Below, one piece after another: positions 39,248 to 51,700 of a stretch of 64,000 nucleotides of DNA. The notes under the pieces were generated by a model. That model saw only the letters and a list, made by a program, of their open reading frames with translations. It was not told the origin of the DNA and ran no database searches. Numbering within the stretch: position 1 is the first letter of the stretch; each line of letters starts with the position of its first letter. This DNA is from UBA6164 sp964344155. Lineage in GTDB: Bacteria; Patescibacteriota; Gracilibacteria; BD1-5; UBA6164. The stretch is taken from NCBI GenBank assembly GCA_964344155.1, contig CAYFMG010000005.1, forward strand, positions 1 through 64,000, written 5' to 3'. The position numbers and the translations under genes were made by a program.

Positions 39248-42200
39248 TTATAGCTTTCTTACTGGAGCTATTCTAATATTCATTTTTTTAATTCATTTTC
39301 AACTGAAAGCTATTTCAGCTAATTCTCAATTAAGACTTGTTATTATTCAGTTACCAAACTTTGGATGATTTATTTTATCTCATCTATTGAATTGGCTTAC
39401 ATCATTGTTTGATATTGTTTTTACTAGTTTTGCATTTGGATCATGTTTTAGTGGATGTTCTTGTATTTTTCAGAAGCTAGATCATCACATAGAACCAAAT
39501 GGTGAAGGAGAATTTTTTAGGTATTCTCACAGGTCGTAATTTACTAGGTACTCTAAAGGGATTTCTTTTAAGAATCTTGATTCAGGATTTCTTACATAGT
39601 CTCAAAAGTTAAATCTTTCTTTAGCTCTACTTATATATAACTCTTCCCTAGCTCTAGTCATCGCTACATACATAAGTCTTCTCTCTTCTTCTAGTAAAGC
39701 TTGTTCTCATGTACTTCTAAAACTTGGGAAAATACCATCCTCTAATCATGTTAAAAATACTCTTTTTTCTTCTAGTCATTTTGAGGTGTGGATAGTCATA
39801 AGTGTAACATAATCTGGTCTTTCATCTCACTTATCCATATCAGTTATTAGTGCTATTTCTTCTAGAAAAGTAGCTAGAGATTCTCTTGGTTCCATACCAT
39901 TATATTCAGTTGCAACATTTACAAGCTCATCTATATTTTCTAGTTTTGCTTCTTTTTCTTCTTTACTTAATCATTCAGTTAAGTACTCATTATAATTTGT
40001 TAGTTTTACTATTTCTCTTATTAGTTCTGGTACTACTAGTTTATTAGAAGATTCTACTAGAGAATTAAATATAGTTCAGAAGTTGTTTATTGCATTTTTT
40101 GCTCATGCTTTTAGTTCTTCTACCTCATCTATATTTTCTATTATTTGAGGATATGATAGTCAGAAATTTTCTCTGTAATTATCTAGTGTTTCAATTGATT
40201 TAGCTCATATTTTTCTTGTAGGAGTATTTATAATTCTTTTCATTGATACTACATCATTATTATTGTGTATTACTCTCAAGTATGCTAGTAAGTCCTTTAT
40301 TTCTTTTCTGTCGTAGAACTTTTGTCATCAAATTACTCTATATGGTATATTTGCTATCATAAGAGCTTCTTCTAGTTTTCTTGATTGTGCATTTGTACGG
40401 TATAGGATTAGATTATCTTTGTAGTCTCACTCTTTTTCTTTTATAATATTTACAACTATACTTGCTTCTGTCTTATCATCTGGTGCTTCTATGTAGTTTA
40501 TATGTTCTCATGCGTCATTATCTGTCCATAGTTCTTTTTTCATACCTGTTGTGTTGTTTGCTATTACAGCATTTGCTCAGGCTATGATTTTTTTTGTTGA
40601 TCTGTAGTTTTGTTCTAGTTTTACTATAAGAGCTTCTGGATAATCTTTTTTAAAATTGATTATATTTCTCATGTCAGCTCCGCGCCATGAGTAAATTGAA
40701 TTATGTGTTAATATATTATTTGCTACAAAATTATGAGTTTTTGCTATATCTAAATCATAAACAGTAGTATTTATTTTTTCTTTACTTATTTTTGTGATCT
40801 TTTCTACTTTCCATGATTTTCAGTTCCAAGTTGTAATTCAAAATCAAACTTGAAGGTTTGATGCTGGTAGAAATGAGTATGACTTATTTGTGTAACTTAA
40901 TCTTTCAATTATTTCCGTATTTATTCATGCTTTTAATAATACATTATAGATATCTTTTGTTAAATTAAATATTTTTTCATAATCAGCTAATTCTTTGTCT
41001 ATGCGTATTCATAATTTAGCTTTTCTGCATAAATCTGGAAAATGTAATTGTAATAGATCTATTACAATCTTATGTGAAGTATGTAGGGTTACTCTATATA
41101 CTCAAAATCTTCTATTTTTTTCATTTCATCACATCATTAAAAAGTTAACATTAACTCTGAGTGTTTTAAACCTATTTGAAGCAGAAGCTATTACTTGAGG
41201 ATATTGTTTATTTATATTTAAATCATTAAGTAATTTTTCTGCATTTTTATGTGTATCAATATTTTCAAAAATTCTATCTACATCTTCTTGGTCTAGTTCT
41301 GTTAATTTTCATTTTGCTGTAAATACTGTTTGGGGTATGGAGTATTTAAATGAATAATATTGTTCATAATATTTAGCTTCTTTCCCTGAGTTAGTAGTAT
41401 GTAATATCCGTGCTTTATCTGCCTGTTCTCAATTTAATCTTTTTCTTAATCAATATATATTATGTCAATTCTTTCATAATCATTTAAATCTTGTAAATCA
41501 TATTCTATATCATACATTATGCTTGTACATTAAATATACACCATAATCTGAACCATCTTTAAAATTATCTTCTGGATTTGAGAAAAATATATGCTTTGAG
41601 CTTGCTTTTATTTTATTTCAATTACTTGTATGGATAGTATATATGTAATCATTTATATTATTTTTATAAATGCTTTCAACAGGATAATATTTATCCTTTA
41701 TTGATCAGTCATAAGATAATATTTTGTCTCATATTTTAATTTCTTCTAGATTTTTAACTTTAGATCATTCTATATTAATTTTAGTATCTCATGTTAAGCA
41801 TTGATAATCATCACCAACTACTGCTAGATTTCTATATTTTGTAGCTAGAGCTTTTACTATTTCATATTGAGGAGCATTTGTATCTTGATACTCATCTATC
41901 ATTAGATACTTATATCTTTCTTGATAGATTTCTAGTATTCTAGGAATTTTTAATAGAGCTAGAGTTTTTACTAGTATATCATCAAAATCTATTGCATTGT
42001 TTCTGATTAGATCTTTTTCATATTCACTATAAGCTTTATGTACTACTTCTTTTATGCTAGAATCTACTTCTTTTTCGTATCACTTTGCTGTTATTAGGCT
42101 GTTTTTTGCATTTGAGATATAAAATGCTATTTGTCTTGCTGGAAATTCTTTTTCATCTATTTGTAGTCTATTTTTTAGTATAGATTTAAGTACTGATAGT

Positions 42201-42580
42201 TTATCAGTTTCATCATATATTACAAAGTCCTTTTTTAGTCAGATATTTAGTTCTTCAGCTAAAAAGTTAGCTAAGGTTTCTTTTAGCATAAATATTCATA
42301 TCGAGTGAAATGTTCATATAAGAGGAAAATTTCACCTAGCATAGATGTTTCTAGGCGTTTCTACTCATAGAGTTTTAGCTACTCTTTCTCTCATTTCATT
42401 AGCTGCTTTGTTGGTAAATGTTACCATCATAATAGAGTTTGGGTTAATTCCCTTTTCTCTAATCATATACTCTACTCTAGCTGTTAATGTTGCAGTTTTT
42501 CAACTACCTGCACCTGCTATTATAAGTAAAGGTCAGTCTATTTTGTTTTTGGCTTCAGCTTGCTTTGGGTTTAGTTGCAT
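39248..42580 (-). CDS. uvrD: UvrD/PcrA-type DNA helicase containing an intein
   Basis: A 1110-residue frame. The helicase begins LNPKQAEAKNKIDGPLLIIAGAGSGKT (Walker A at residue 25), with TFTNKAANEM, IGTFHSIG and the Walker B-like LMIDEYQDTN. After VVGDDYQ the frame enters a 367-residue intein, then resumes SIYSWRGADMRNI (motif III) and continues with EQNYRST, the TIHTSKGLE (motif V) and AMTRAREEL (motif VI) blocks. Without the intein the enzyme is 743 residues, normal for a 3'-5' repair helicase. The C-terminus ends KGIKKMNIRIAPVRKL. The Gly of the P-loop before Lys is a TGA codon. Confidence 0.95.
40700..41800 (-). other. Intein in UvrD (367 residues)
   Basis: Block A starts at Cys1 (CLTGDTKI), block B is seen as GNKIKASSKHIFF, block F as VYDLDIAKTHNFVA, and the C-terminal splice motif is ILTHN followed by Ser+1 of the helicase. 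The central 220 residues contain GYRIGFTRFKG, RLNGEQADKARIL and a Leu-rich region, resembling the homing endonuclease-like part of other UvrD inteins. No clear LAGLIDADG pair is read, so endonuclease activity is uncertain. Position inside motif III between Q and SIY is a conserved intein site. Confidence 0.93.
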
Positions 42581-42680
42581 TTTAATTTGACTTTTTATTA
42601 ATAATTATATATAATGTTAGTACAAATGGTCTTTGTACCCTACTCCTTTTTTAAAGGAGGAACTATTAAAGAGTTATTAT

Positions 42681-43070
42681 TTAAAATAATAGCTCTTTTA
42701 ATTTTGTTTGTAATTCAGAATAAAAAGCTCTACTTATCATTCAATATCTTCTATATAATCTTTTTGAATCAAAGAGTCTCATTTGAGATATTATAGCACT
42801 ACTTGTTACTCATTTTTTGAATTCAAAACTATAATAAAATTTTGAATTTTTATTTTTTGATGTAAGAGGTATTCAGTAAAAAAGATTATTATTAAATTTT
42901 TTGTAGACCAAAACAGGTCTTAAAAAATTATCTCATTTTCCATTTTGTTCAAATCAAATATTTTCTCATAAAGATGTATACCATATTTCTCTTTCATGAA
43001 AATGTATATTTTTACTTGTATTATCTAATTTTGCTTTTAATCATATCCATTTTTTAAATTCTTTCTACAT
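42681..43070 (-). pseudogene. PemK/MazF-like toxin with TAG as second codon
   Basis: The frame from the ATG at 43068-43070 meets TAG at once (ATG TAG AAA GAA), then stays open for 127 codons to TAA at 42681. The body has the PemK/MazF-type blocks seen in this clade: FHEREIWYTSLGENIGFEQ, then NFLRPVLVYKKFNNN, GIPLTSKNK, FYYSFEF and a final IISQMRLFDSKRLYRR. Nothing else in the first dozen codons could act as a standard start. The promoter region upstream is short. It is likely a toxin gene silenced by a single base change; no antitoxin is seen beside it. A hairpin (42668-42699) overlaps its stop. Confidence 0.7.
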
Positions 43071-43165
43071 TTTTAATTCTTAGTTTTTAACTTCTTCAAT
43101 ATATATAAGATATACTTTTTACAAAATTATATTTATTTTTTGTGTTAAAAAATAAATATTATAAA

Positions 43166-43193
43166 TTGACTTTTGTTTATATATAATTATAAA
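43166..43193 (+). promoter_or_regulatory. Promoter, TTGACT-N16-TATAAA
   Basis: TTGACTTTT with TATAAA 16 bp further, only 7 bp before the ATG of the vWA gene, so the transcript may be almost leaderless. Confidence 0.75.
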
Positions 43194-43199
43194 ATATAT

Positions 43200-45329
43200 A
43201 TGAAGAGTATTAGTGATATAATTATAGGTTTACAAAATACCTCTGAACAACAAGAAAGTTCAGAGGTTACTATAAGTTGAGCTCAAAAAATAGCTGAAGA
43301 AATATCAGATAATGCTAATTGAATTTTAACAAGAAATGAAGTAGAAGAGTTTTTAATTAGAAAACAACAAACTTTTGTACGTAACCAAAGAGATCAGAAT
43401 CTATTATTAAAAGAACTAACATGAAAAGTAGCTGTGGCTGCTCATCATAAAATATTTAAGAATGGAATAAGTGTTGGTTTATGAGAGTGATATTATACTA
43501 CTGTTAGTAGAGAAAATAGTAAATTGATAGATTACTATTTTGATACAGGATGATATGGTATCAAAAAATATACAAAAATGAAAAATGAGTGGTTTACCCC
43601 AGAAAGGATTATTGTTGATGCTATTGATATGGAATCAGAAGTACCGGAAGTAATTCATGGAATAACTAGACATGAGATATGAGAAGTTATGTTTAATAAT
43701 TGGAAGTACTTTATTCTATCTCAGTATCAGATGGAAAAAAGACTTGAGGGGGTTGATGGTATGTGAAAATGACGGTGAAAGGATTTTGGTATGTTTATAA
43801 ATGCTGTTTGAGATCCAAGGATTAATTATTTTACTTCACAAATATCAGAAGGGTCAGCCAGAGATATAATGTATGCTGAGTTATCTTGATTAACATGACT
43901 TGTATGAAAAATATGACAATTACCTGTGCATCAACAATTTTTAATGTTAGCAAATGCTAGAGAAGCCGAAGATTATGCTCCTAGTTTAGTTGATTTATTA
44001 AAAAGTGAATCTGATCCTAAGGCACTAGATTTTTATAATGAACATAAAGATGACCTAGAATTAATTTCTAGAACTTTGGATATAAAAGATTTTTATGAGT
44101 TAGCTACAAAACTATGGTCAAAATATTTAAAAATTATAGATGAAGAAGCTAGAGAATTGGAGCATTATAAAGAAATGATATTATTGTTACCAATGCCATG
44201 TTGAACATGATTTTTGTATGATAAGTCTACATGAACTATTGTCCCTATACCACTTGATGCCATAAATACTGTACAAGGTAGATGAAATATGGATAGGATA
44301 ACAGATAAAAGAGATAGGAATGAAAATCTAGATGAAAATAAGTTAGACAAAGATAAGGCAAAAGAAATACTTGATAAACTTGCAAATCCTGAAGATTGAG
44401 ATGCAGGTCAGAAAGAAGATTGAGAAAAAAGTGAAGATTGAGAAAAATCAAGTAGTAAAGAGGAATCAGAAAATGAAACTGATTGAGAAGAAGAAGGAGG
44501 TGCTTATTGATGACAATGAAGTTCTTGATGATTAAATCAGGTTTATAGAACTAAACCAGATGTGTCATATAAACAGGTTTTTAGATGAATTGATAATGTT
44601 TCTAAAAGTTTTAAAAGATTATTAAAACCTTTTATTCCTAGAGATAAGCCATGAATTGTTCCTAGACAAAGTACATGAGCTTTTAGGGTTTCTGATTTTA
44701 TTAGAACTACTTGAAAATCATCAGATGTATTTTTAGAAGTAGTTGATTGAATAGAACATTATGCAGTTTTTTGAATAATAATTGATAATAGTTGAAGTAC
44801 TTCAGAAAACAATAAAATAAAATATTTTAAAGCAACAGCTTATGCTTTAGCCGAATGATTGAGTGCTAATGATATTCCCTTTGAGATGATGACATACTGA
44901 AATGATTGGAGTTGAAGTATAGCTTTTATACATAAGATTTCAGATGGATCATCTTTTACAAAAAAAGAAAAAAATAGATTAGCTTCAGTTTCAGCAAATT
45001 GATGACAACTTGATGTAGAATGCTTAGCTTTAAGCTGATCTCATTTAATTCCTCTTTCAAAAACACTTGATTGTAAACCCTTTTTTATAATCATTTGTGA
45101 TTGATTAACTGATATTTGACTCAAGTATCAAGTAGAAAAATTAAGATGACAGTGATGAGTTGTATTGTGAGTATGAGTAATGATACCTGATGAAGATAAA
45201 AAAGAATTTAGAGAAAATTTTTGAGATAGACATGGGATACTGGTTGATGATTTTAATCGTATTCCAATGGAGATAATGAGAAAAATAAAAAGGGAGAGTA
45301 ATAAGATCTTTAAGCTAAAAAGAAAATAA
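43200..45329 (+). CDS. vWA-domain protein with putative metallopeptidase-like N-domain
   Basis: A 709-residue protein. Near residue 160 is GITRHEIGEVMF, a helix resembling the zincin HExxH but with Glu in the last position (HEIGE). A charged Gly/Glu/Lys linker follows (about 375-450). The C-terminal 230 residues are a von Willebrand A domain whose metal-binding motif reads IIIDNSGSTS at about residue 528, with a later CDGLTD. The pattern recalls CobT/DUF2201-type proteins that work with MoxR-type ATPases. The AAA+ gene starts 22 bp downstream. Dozens of glycines are TGA. Confidence 0.8.
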
Positions 45330-45350
45330 TTTAATAATACTAAAATATAA

Positions 45351-47498
45351 ATGACAAATAGTGAAAATAATGTATGAGATATTCTTTGATTAACAGAAGA
45401 GCAAATTAATGAACTACCTAAAGAAGAATTAGAAAAACTTCAATCTGAGATTTTATCAAATCCAATTTTTGAAATATGACTTGTTTGAGAATATGCAAAA
45501 AATAGAGTTCTTGATATAATGGATAGAGCTATAGATAAATTTGAACAATACTTTGAGGATATTAATAAACTACCAGACTTAGCAAAAGAAAAATATAGAA
45601 AACTGGAGGATGATTTAATAAAAAGAAAAAATGAAATTTCACAGCGTAAAGAAATAGATATAAAAAAAGAAGCTATAGTTATAGCTTATTCAGAATTTAT
45701 TGAAAGAGCTCAGTTGTCTATTATTCATGATTATATTGAAACTGTATGAAATCATAGGTTACAAATTCAAGTTAATTGATGAAAATTTATCAAATACTGA
45801 TCTTTGCGTGTTAATTTTGAATGAAATGAAATGTTTTGAGTTGATGATACATCAAATGCTTTACTTAAAAGTATAAAGGTTAGAAATATTACAAATATAG
45901 TTTGGAATGATGCTTGATGAAGACAATCATCTTTATATGCTTCTATAGAATTATTTAGAAGAAAATGAGATATACTTGTTGCAACTATCTCAAAATTGTT
46001 AATGATGACTAGAAAACAAAATGATATCTATAAAATAATTGATGACTTTAATGATTTTATATCTCCTGAAAATCTTTTAAAATGACCTATAGAAAAATAT
46101 GATAGAGTTTTAAGAACTGCAGAAAAAACAGGTGTTGAATCAATAGATAATGAAATAGAAAAAATGCATTGAGAACTTGTTGATAAAGTTCAAAGGAAAA
46201 TGAATGTTTTAGCTGATGCTAGAAGAGTTCATGAAATGCAACAAGAGTGAGATAGAATAGTTACTTCAGCTTCAATTATGACTCGTAAAAAAGAGGTGGC
46301 AGAGTGAATGAGTTTTAGGTACATTAAATATGATAAAACAGCTACTAATGTAGAGTTAATACCACCTTCTGAATTATGAGATAAAGAAAAAAGCAATGGA
46401 GATATTTATTTTCAAATTCCCTATTATGAATCAAATGATCCAGATAGGTTTATAGAGCAAAAAGATTTTGTGTTAACAGAGTATCATTGGGATATTTTGT
46501 TTAACAGAATGAAGGCTCTTTACCACTATCCTACTAGAAATACTCTTTTAGTATGACTTGCTTGAACTGGTAAGGATTATTTTATAGAATATCTAGCTTC
46601 ACTTATGAATATGGAAAATTGTCTGATTCAATGAAAAAAATTAATTACAATTGAGGACTTTTTCTATACAAGAAGAATAAGTAAAGACTGAGATTATTCA
46701 GTACCGACTCCAGCTGAAACATTTGTAAGTAAAAGTTGATGTTTACTTAATCTTACAGAGGTAAATAAGTTTGGTCCAATGCTTAGTGATTTAAATCCAT
46801 TATTTGAGCCAGCTACTCGTAAAATATTTTTAGAGGTAAAATGACAATACTTTAGTATTCCTGCATGAAACATGATTTTTTGATCTATGAATCCTTCGTG
46901 GTTTTGAGGTTGAAGATCTGATTTAGAGTTTGATGTAAAGGATCGTTTTCAAAATATATTTAAATATGAATATTTACCTTTTTTCTGAGATGCAGATATG
47001 TTAGAAAAATGATTAGCTGAACAAACTCCTAAAATAAATACTTGAATAGCATGAGATGATAAGGTCGTATATTATTCATATGAAGCAGAAATTTATTATA
47101 AAAGTTTTCCTGCTTTAGAAAAAATGTGACAAACGATGTTTAGAAATACCTGGAATAAGATGTTTAATCAATGATGATATAATTCAAATAAAGATAAAGT
47201 CTACTTATCACATAAAGATGCAAAAATTAGATCTATATCAGTATTAAAAAATATTTTAGAGTTTGTTAATCTTTATAGAAAAGTATTTGAAATGGCTAGG
47301 TTAGATAAAGTACAATTAGAACCATCAGAAATGCTTACTCAACGTACTCTTAAAACATTTATTGAAGATACTGCTATGATTGATCCTCTTTCTAAAAATC
47401 CTGATACTTATAAAGTTGTAATTAAATATATTTTAAAAGGAAGAATAGAAGATGAAGAAGAATGAATGCCTCTTATAAGACAGATACTTAATAAATAA
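45351..47498 (+). CDS. AAA+ ATPase of the MoxR/AAA_5 type
   Basis: A 715-residue protein. The first 380 residues are helical and charged (ELPKEELEKLQSEI...) with a conserved-looking middle. The ATPase module starts near residue 400: Walker A GLAGTGKDYF, a Walker B-like LLNLTEVNKFGP, and sensor region FGSMNPSWFGGGRSDLEFDVKDRF typical of MoxR/AAA_5 domains. Together with the vWA protein upstream it should form a MoxR-vWA chaperone pair that remodels or inserts cofactors into other proteins. Its target is unknown; the beta-CASP protein and repeat protein next door are candidates. A hairpin terminator follows. Confidence 0.85.
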
Positions 47499-47499
47499 A

Positions 47500-47531
47500 G
47501 ATTAGTTTTTTTAAACTAATCTTTTTTTTAA
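47500..47531. terminator. Bidirectional terminator
   Basis: AAAGATTAGTTT / AAACTAATCTTT stem with T-runs, between the AAA+ gene and the convergent gene ending at 47528. Confidence 0.8.
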
Positions 47532-48670
47532 TTACTATATGCTAATTCTTTAGTATCTGAAATTATGTTTTGCATAATCTTTGAGATTTTATTTTTTGTC
47601 TTTTTTATAATATTAGATGGACTTAGTAATTTTTTATAATCTACAACTTTCTTTCAAGTATCCAAATTATATTTTATGTTTTTTCAGTTTACATCATAAT
47701 TACAGAAATAACTTCAGTTTTCTTCATAAGAATCTATAATTGAAAAATTTGAGTTATGAGCATTTTTAAATATTTGTATATTTTCTTTTGTGAAGCTTTG
47801 ATATCAATTATTGTATCTTTGTTTAGTTAACTTTCACCTTTTGTTTATATAAAATAACTCTTTTGTATCTAGGTCTATAAATGTTTTTCTTCACATTAAC
47901 TCTATATCAGCAATTGTCCTATTTCCTATATTTCTTACATTTCAAATATCACTAAAAAATCAACTGTTTTCTCACGAGTTTAGGTTTATATAACTGTAGT
48001 TTAAAAAGTCATTATTATTTGTAATTGAATGTTTTACTTTTATAAAAACTCAACTATCTGTTTTTATTGTTTCTCATACTATTTCTTCATAAGGTCAATA
48101 CGTATTTTTACTACTACATATATATTTTTTACCTTTTTTCTCAGCTTGAAAATAAACTTCTCAGTTTATTTCTTTTATATTATTAATTTTACTATAATAT
48201 TCTCATATTACTTTCCCTGTTTCTGTATTTATACAACATTCAACTCAAAACTTTGAAACTGTTACATATTTTCATTTATAATTATTTATTACTTCATAAT
48301 AATTATTTTTTCATTCTCTTAATCAAGCTCTATATATTATATAATCTACTCAATTTATTCTTTCTATTATAACAGCACTTTTATTTCCTTCTTTTTTGTC
48401 TTTGTTATTTTTTGATTCAAAAAGTTGTATTATATTATTTTGAGTATTATTTCATGATTCTTGAGTTTTTGGAGAAGAAATTACCCTATTTTTACTTGTT
48501 TCCGGAGAACTTTTTTGAAAATCCAGTATTTGAGCTGTTTTTCATTTTTGTTTATTTATTCTACTTTTTAAAGCTCTAGACTTTTGCTTTAGTCTTTTTG
48601 TTCTTTGTATAATAGAATTTTGTATTTCTACAAAATCTTGATCTTTTAATGCTAAATTACCTGCTATCAT
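47528..48670 (-). CDS. Beta-repeat-like (WG-type) protein, member of a local paralog pair
   Basis: A 380-residue protein. After a basic helical N-terminus (RTKRLKQKSRALKSRIN) and a low-complexity linker, short Tyr/Gly-rich beta units follow (YYEVINNYKGKYVTV, GEVYFQAEKKGKKYI, DLDTKELFYINKRGKLTKQ). The units look like WG-type repeats. The last one resembles DLQTEEIYYLTQEGKLKKK in the interrupted gene at 55032, so the two are paralogs. The C-terminal 45 residues are Lys/Asn-rich. It has a strong promoter and lies beside the giant beta-CASP gene. Confidence 0.6.
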
Positions 48671-48700
48671 GTATAGTTTATATTAAAAAATATTTAAGAT

Positions 48701-48728
48701 ATTATAAATAAAAACAACTAAAAGTCAA
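48701..48728 (-). promoter_or_regulatory. Promoter, TTGACT-N16-TATAAT
   Basis: Minus-strand TTGACT, 16 bp, TATAAT, 30 bp before the start at 48670. Confidence 0.8.
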
Positions 48729-48749
48729 ATTAAAAAAATAGTAATAATA

Positions 48750-48780
48750 AAAATATAGTACTTTTTGGGTACTATATTTT
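48750..48780. terminator. Hairpin terminator of the beta-CASP gene
   Basis: AAAATATAGTAC / GTACTATATTTT stem; the TAG stop of the beta-CASP gene (48772-48774) lies in its arm. Confidence 0.75.
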
Positions 48781-51700
48781 TATTATATCGTCTATTTCTT
48801 TAGCTGTTAAGTCTATTAAATGTTCTATTCTTTGTAAAGATTCTTCTCATCTTGTAGATAAGTTTAGCTCATCTAATCAATTTAGCACACTTTTTTGGTG
48901 TTCAAGTTTATCTAAAATTTCATCAAAAGATTTCAATTTAGTTTTTATTCATTTTAATTTTTCTAAATCAAACTTTGATTCTATGTATTCTCTAAAACTA
49001 GAGTTTGATTTTAAGAATAAATATATATTAAACTGTACAGATATAAAGTTTTCAAAATAATCTTTTTCAAAAATACGTGATAATAATTTTAAACAATCTT
49101 TATGTAATTGATCAAAAGATATATTTAAATTTGTTCATAGATTATTATTTTCATACTCTTTTTCTTTGAAAAATGCTTTTAATTTTTTCTCGGCTACTTT
49201 TGTTTTCCTATTGTTTTTGTTATTTGTTTCTATTATATCTAGTTTTTGATTGATAAAATCTAATTCTTGTTCATTAAATAATCACTTAGATAATAATTCT
49301 TTTAATAATTCTATATTTACATACTCAATATTTGTTTCATATAATTCATTAAATAAATTTCTTCAATTAAAATTTATTTCTTTTGGTTTCAATGATATTT
49401 TAAAATCTGATTCTAATTCAGCTTCTGTAATACTTATTTCATCATATATATCAGATAAAACTACTTCTATTAAATCTATTAATTCATCTTCTATAGTATC
49501 AGGGTCTTTTAGTTTACCATTATAAAAATCATCTATATAAGAGCTACATTTATCTTTTATCTCTTTATTATTACATAAGTTATTAAAGCTTTTTTGTATT
49601 CTATTTGTAAATGTTTTTGCTTTTTCTCTTTTAGAACTCTCTTCTTCTTCTATAAAGAAATTGTAAAGTAGTGTGTAGTTTTCAATTATACCTTTTAGTA
49701 CTTCTGTTTTTAATGATTTTTTTTGGTTTTTTAATTTTGAGATTCTATTTTTTAGAGCTCTATTTCTTATAAGTTTTTTATTTATTCTGTCAAAAACAAT
49801 CTTTTTTTGCCAAGATACAGATTCAAAAATTTCTCTTAAAGAGCTATTTATTACATTAATTCAATTAGATTCAAACTGTTTACTTAGGTATGATTGTATA
49901 TAAGAGGTTCTTTGTTTGTATATTTCTGATCATTTATTTTTTATTTCTTCTATTGTTTTAGTATTACTATGTCTTATTTTTTGTTCTTCTATACTTAGAG
50001 TTTCTTCTCTTTCTTCTTTTGGTTCTTCATATTTTATCTTAGATAAAAAGCTTGGAGTGCTTACTTTTTTGATTTTTGAGGCTTTTCTTGCTATTTGTTT
50101 AGCTTTATCTAAAACTTGAGTTTCCCCTGTTTTAATACAATACTCTGAATATAATTCTGGTATAGTTACTTTTATATCTATTCTATCTTGAGCTTTTAGT
50201 ATTTCTTCTATATCTTTTTTTAATAACTCTTGTCCTTCTATATTTCCGTGATTTAAGGCTATTGTTGCATTTTTCTTTATTTTTCAGTCTTCAATTGATT
50301 CTGTTATATATTGCAATATCTCATCATGTCATATGTGAGAAGAAAATCAATCTATATATTTTCTAGTACATTTTTTTTCATATTTTTCTCAAGCTATTGT
50401 AACTGTTTTTGATTCTCAAAATACTATATCATTTCAAATAGTTCACTTAGAAAGATATCATGGTGCTAGTATTGTAGCATCAGGGTTTTGTAGTACAATA
50501 GGTAGATGATTCATTATTGCTCAACCATCCATCATTCATGATGATGCTAATATTATACGTTTTTTATTATTTATGATTTTTCAATCAATATCTTTTTCAT
50601 AAAGCTCTTCAAATTCTCAAAATTCTAAAAATCTAAATATTTCTTTTCAAAAAACTTTTATTTGAGTTTCTGCTTTTAATAAATCAAAAACTTCTCACAT
50701 ATGGTTTATATATATGTTTGTTATTTTTTGTCCTAGAGGAGCATCTATAAGTATTTCATGATCAAGAAAATCTTGTCATTTTTCTACTTTCTCTTTTATT
50801 ATAGTTAATAATATTTCTTGAAGTCTTTGTTGTGAAAATACTGAGATTAAAACATCTCATTTTGAATCTTTTATTGATTTTGTTAATTCTTCTATTGCTT
50901 TTTGTCTATCTACATGATTTTTACCTCAATATGTACTTTCTATTTGTAAGTAATCAACTGGTAGTGGTGGTATTTCAGGTCTTCATAGTCTGTTATCATT
51001 TATTCTTCATAAATCACCAGTAAAACAAGCTGTTACAGCATGACCATTAATATCAAGTAGTCTATCAACTTTTCATCTAACTTCTCAAGATGTAATTATA
51101 ACACTTGCTGAACCAACTATATGTGCAGCATCAAAAAGAGAAATACCTGTTATATTTCTTGAGCCATTATTTTCATTTGTTACTTCAAGTTTTAAGCTTG
51201 CTCTTGTGATATCTTCTGAGTTATAGTCTATAGCTATTTTTAGTACATCAACTACTAATTCATCATCATTTATTACATTTTCTATATGATATCTTGTTTC
51301 TATACCATACTTCTTTAGTATTTTTCTATTGTTTTTTAGATCTTTTTTTATTAATTTGTATTCTTCTCTTTCTTTGAATTCATCATCATCTAAATAACTA
51401 TATTTTTCACAATAAGTAAAGGCTGCTTCTAATTGTTTTTTAAATATATCTCTTTTTTCTTCTAGTTCTCCAGAGTGATTTTCTATTGCATTATTAATTT
51501 GTCTTGTTAGATTGTCTTCCCATTTTTGCTTCAATTTGCTTTTTTCACTTCTACTATCTACTGATACATATCAATCAAATCAGTTAAGTATTTTTAAAGG
51601 CAGATTGTCTAACAAGTCTTGGTCTTCCCTATTTTTATTTTTTGAGTTTACTTTACTTGAACTTACAACTTTTTCTTCTGAATAATCCATGCTATTAATT

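Noticed and set aside
42614..42796. Plus-strand ORF after a TTGACT box beside the UvrD gene
   Set aside because: It overlaps the PemK-like gene on the other strand, has no recognisable features and runs through a hairpin; composition is that of a shadow frame.
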